A stretch of DNA of 5,653 nucleotides, taken from assembly GCA_017466455.1 (NCBI GenBank), contig JAFTUD010000057.1, positions 1 to 5,653 of the forward strand. The letters are read 5' to 3'. The translations under genes were made by a program, and so were the position numbers. Below the pieces are notes generated by a model. It was not told the origin of the DNA, did no database searches, and saw only the letters and a program-made list of their open reading frames with translations. Shown one piece after another: positions 5,285-5,653 of this stretch (positions are counted from its first letter, which is position 1; each line of letters starts with the position of its first letter). The stretch is from Clostridia bacterium. Lineage in GTDB: Bacteria > Bacillota_A > Clostridia > Oscillospirales > CAG-272.

Positions 5285-5653
5285 ATGCTTGAAAATCAGA
5301 TTCAAGAAAACACAGTCAATACCGTTTCCGCACCCCTTACAAAAAAAGAGAGAAGGGCGCAAAAAAGGGCGGAAAAGGCGGAGCTGAAGGCAAAGAAAAG
5401 GGCGCAAAGGGCGTACGAGAGGGACACCTTCCACCGCGTGCGCGGAATTTCGCCAATGTCAAGAATAGTTCCGTATATCATGGAAACAAGGACATCATCG
5501 CAAAACTTCATCTTTGATAAAATAAATATGCCCAAAATTGACGAATACATCAAGGAAAAGCAGGCGAAGGGACTTTCCGGCTTCAATATAATGCATGTAA
5601 TTCTGTCATCGTACATAAGGGCATGCTCGCAACGGCCCGCGATCAACCGCTTT
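5285..5653 (+). CDS. Chloramphenicol acetyltransferase-like fold protein with basic N-terminal extension (cut by window edge)
   Basis: The first 123 codons are open to the right edge with no stop. Residues 1-18 are polar. Residues 19-46 are a Lys/Arg/Ala/Glu-rich stretch (for example KKERRAQKRAEKAELK), very likely a charged helix. From about residue 52 the sequence (VRGISPMSRIVPYIMETRTSS, then NMPKIDEYIKEKQAKG, then MHVILSSYIRACSQRPAINRF) resembles, from memory, Clostridia proteins whose domain is related to chloramphenicol acetyltransferase and the 2-oxoacid dehydrogenase acyltransferase catalytic domain. The QRPAxNRF segment is the most telling part. The catalytic His-x-x-x-Asp motif of that superfamily would lie near the C-terminus, outside the window, so activity cannot be judged. 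The gene is divergent from the deo operon with its own promoter; nothing ties it to nucleoside salvage. Coding status is strong, family assignment moderate. Confidence 0.6.
   Translation, partial: MLENQIQENTVNTVSAPLTKKERRAQKRAEKAELKAKKRAQRAYERDTFHRVRGISPMSRIVPYIMETRTSSQNFIFDKINMPKIDEYIKEKQAKGLSGFNIMHVILSSYIRACSQRPAINRF

Noticed and set aside
5231..5646. Minus-strand open frames opposite the plus-strand partial gene, one hydrophobic
   Set aside because: The plus-strand frame has a promoter, ribosome site and family-like sequence; the hydrophobic look comes from reading Lys/Arg/Ala codons on the opposite strand.

Overview
The window carries a five-gene nucleoside-salvage operon on the minus strand. 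It reads deoC, deoD, deoB, cdd, pdp from right to left, from about 5100 down to 703. The proteins are of Bacillota type: a short DeoC of about 224 aa, a 433-aa pyrimidine-nucleoside phosphorylase, a 132-aa tetrameric-class cytidine deaminase and a DeoD-type hexameric purine nucleoside phosphorylase. Purine-rich Shine-Dalgarno sites, AT-rich sigma-A style promoters and tight gene packing also point to Clostridia or a near relative. That placement is inference from protein style; no rRNA or other marker is present.

Layout, left to right. 1-215 (minus): start of a PHP-domain metal-dependent phosphoesterase, cut by the window edge, with a clear promoter at 259-287. 295-645 (minus): an unrecognised 116-aa protein with a TTG start. 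671-698: a perfect 10-bp stem terminator that closes the operon on the minus strand. 703-5064 (minus): pdp, cdd, deoB, deoD, deoC. Three of the four junctions are coupled: deoC/deoD share 1 base, deoB/cdd are 2 bases apart, and cdd/pdp overlap by 4 bases. The one real gap, 87 bases between deoD and deoB, holds a GC-rich interrupted hairpin. 5065-5284: a divergent control region with two candidate promoters for deoC, one candidate promoter for the plus-strand gene, and a small palindrome. 5285-5653 (plus): start of a protein resembling the chloramphenicol acetyltransferase / 2-oxoacid dehydrogenase acyltransferase fold, with an unusual basic N-terminal extension, cut by the right edge.

How the genes work together: Cdd turns (deoxy)cytidine into (deoxy)uridine. 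Pdp splits uridine, deoxyuridine and thymidine with phosphate, and DeoD does the same for purine nucleosides, giving free bases and (deoxy)ribose-1-phosphate. DeoB isomerises the sugar-1-phosphate to the 5-phosphate. DeoC splits deoxyribose-5-phosphate into acetaldehyde and glyceraldehyde-3-phosphate, which enters glycolysis. The set is complete for catabolism from nucleoside to glycolytic intermediate, but no transporter or dedicated regulator lies inside the window.

I see no evidence of a new biological system, mobile element, CRISPR array or RNA gene here. The items most worth a second look are the deoD-deoB hairpin, the terminator placed directly before the 116-aa gene, the shared -35 region upstream of deoC, and the basic extension on the plus-strand protein.
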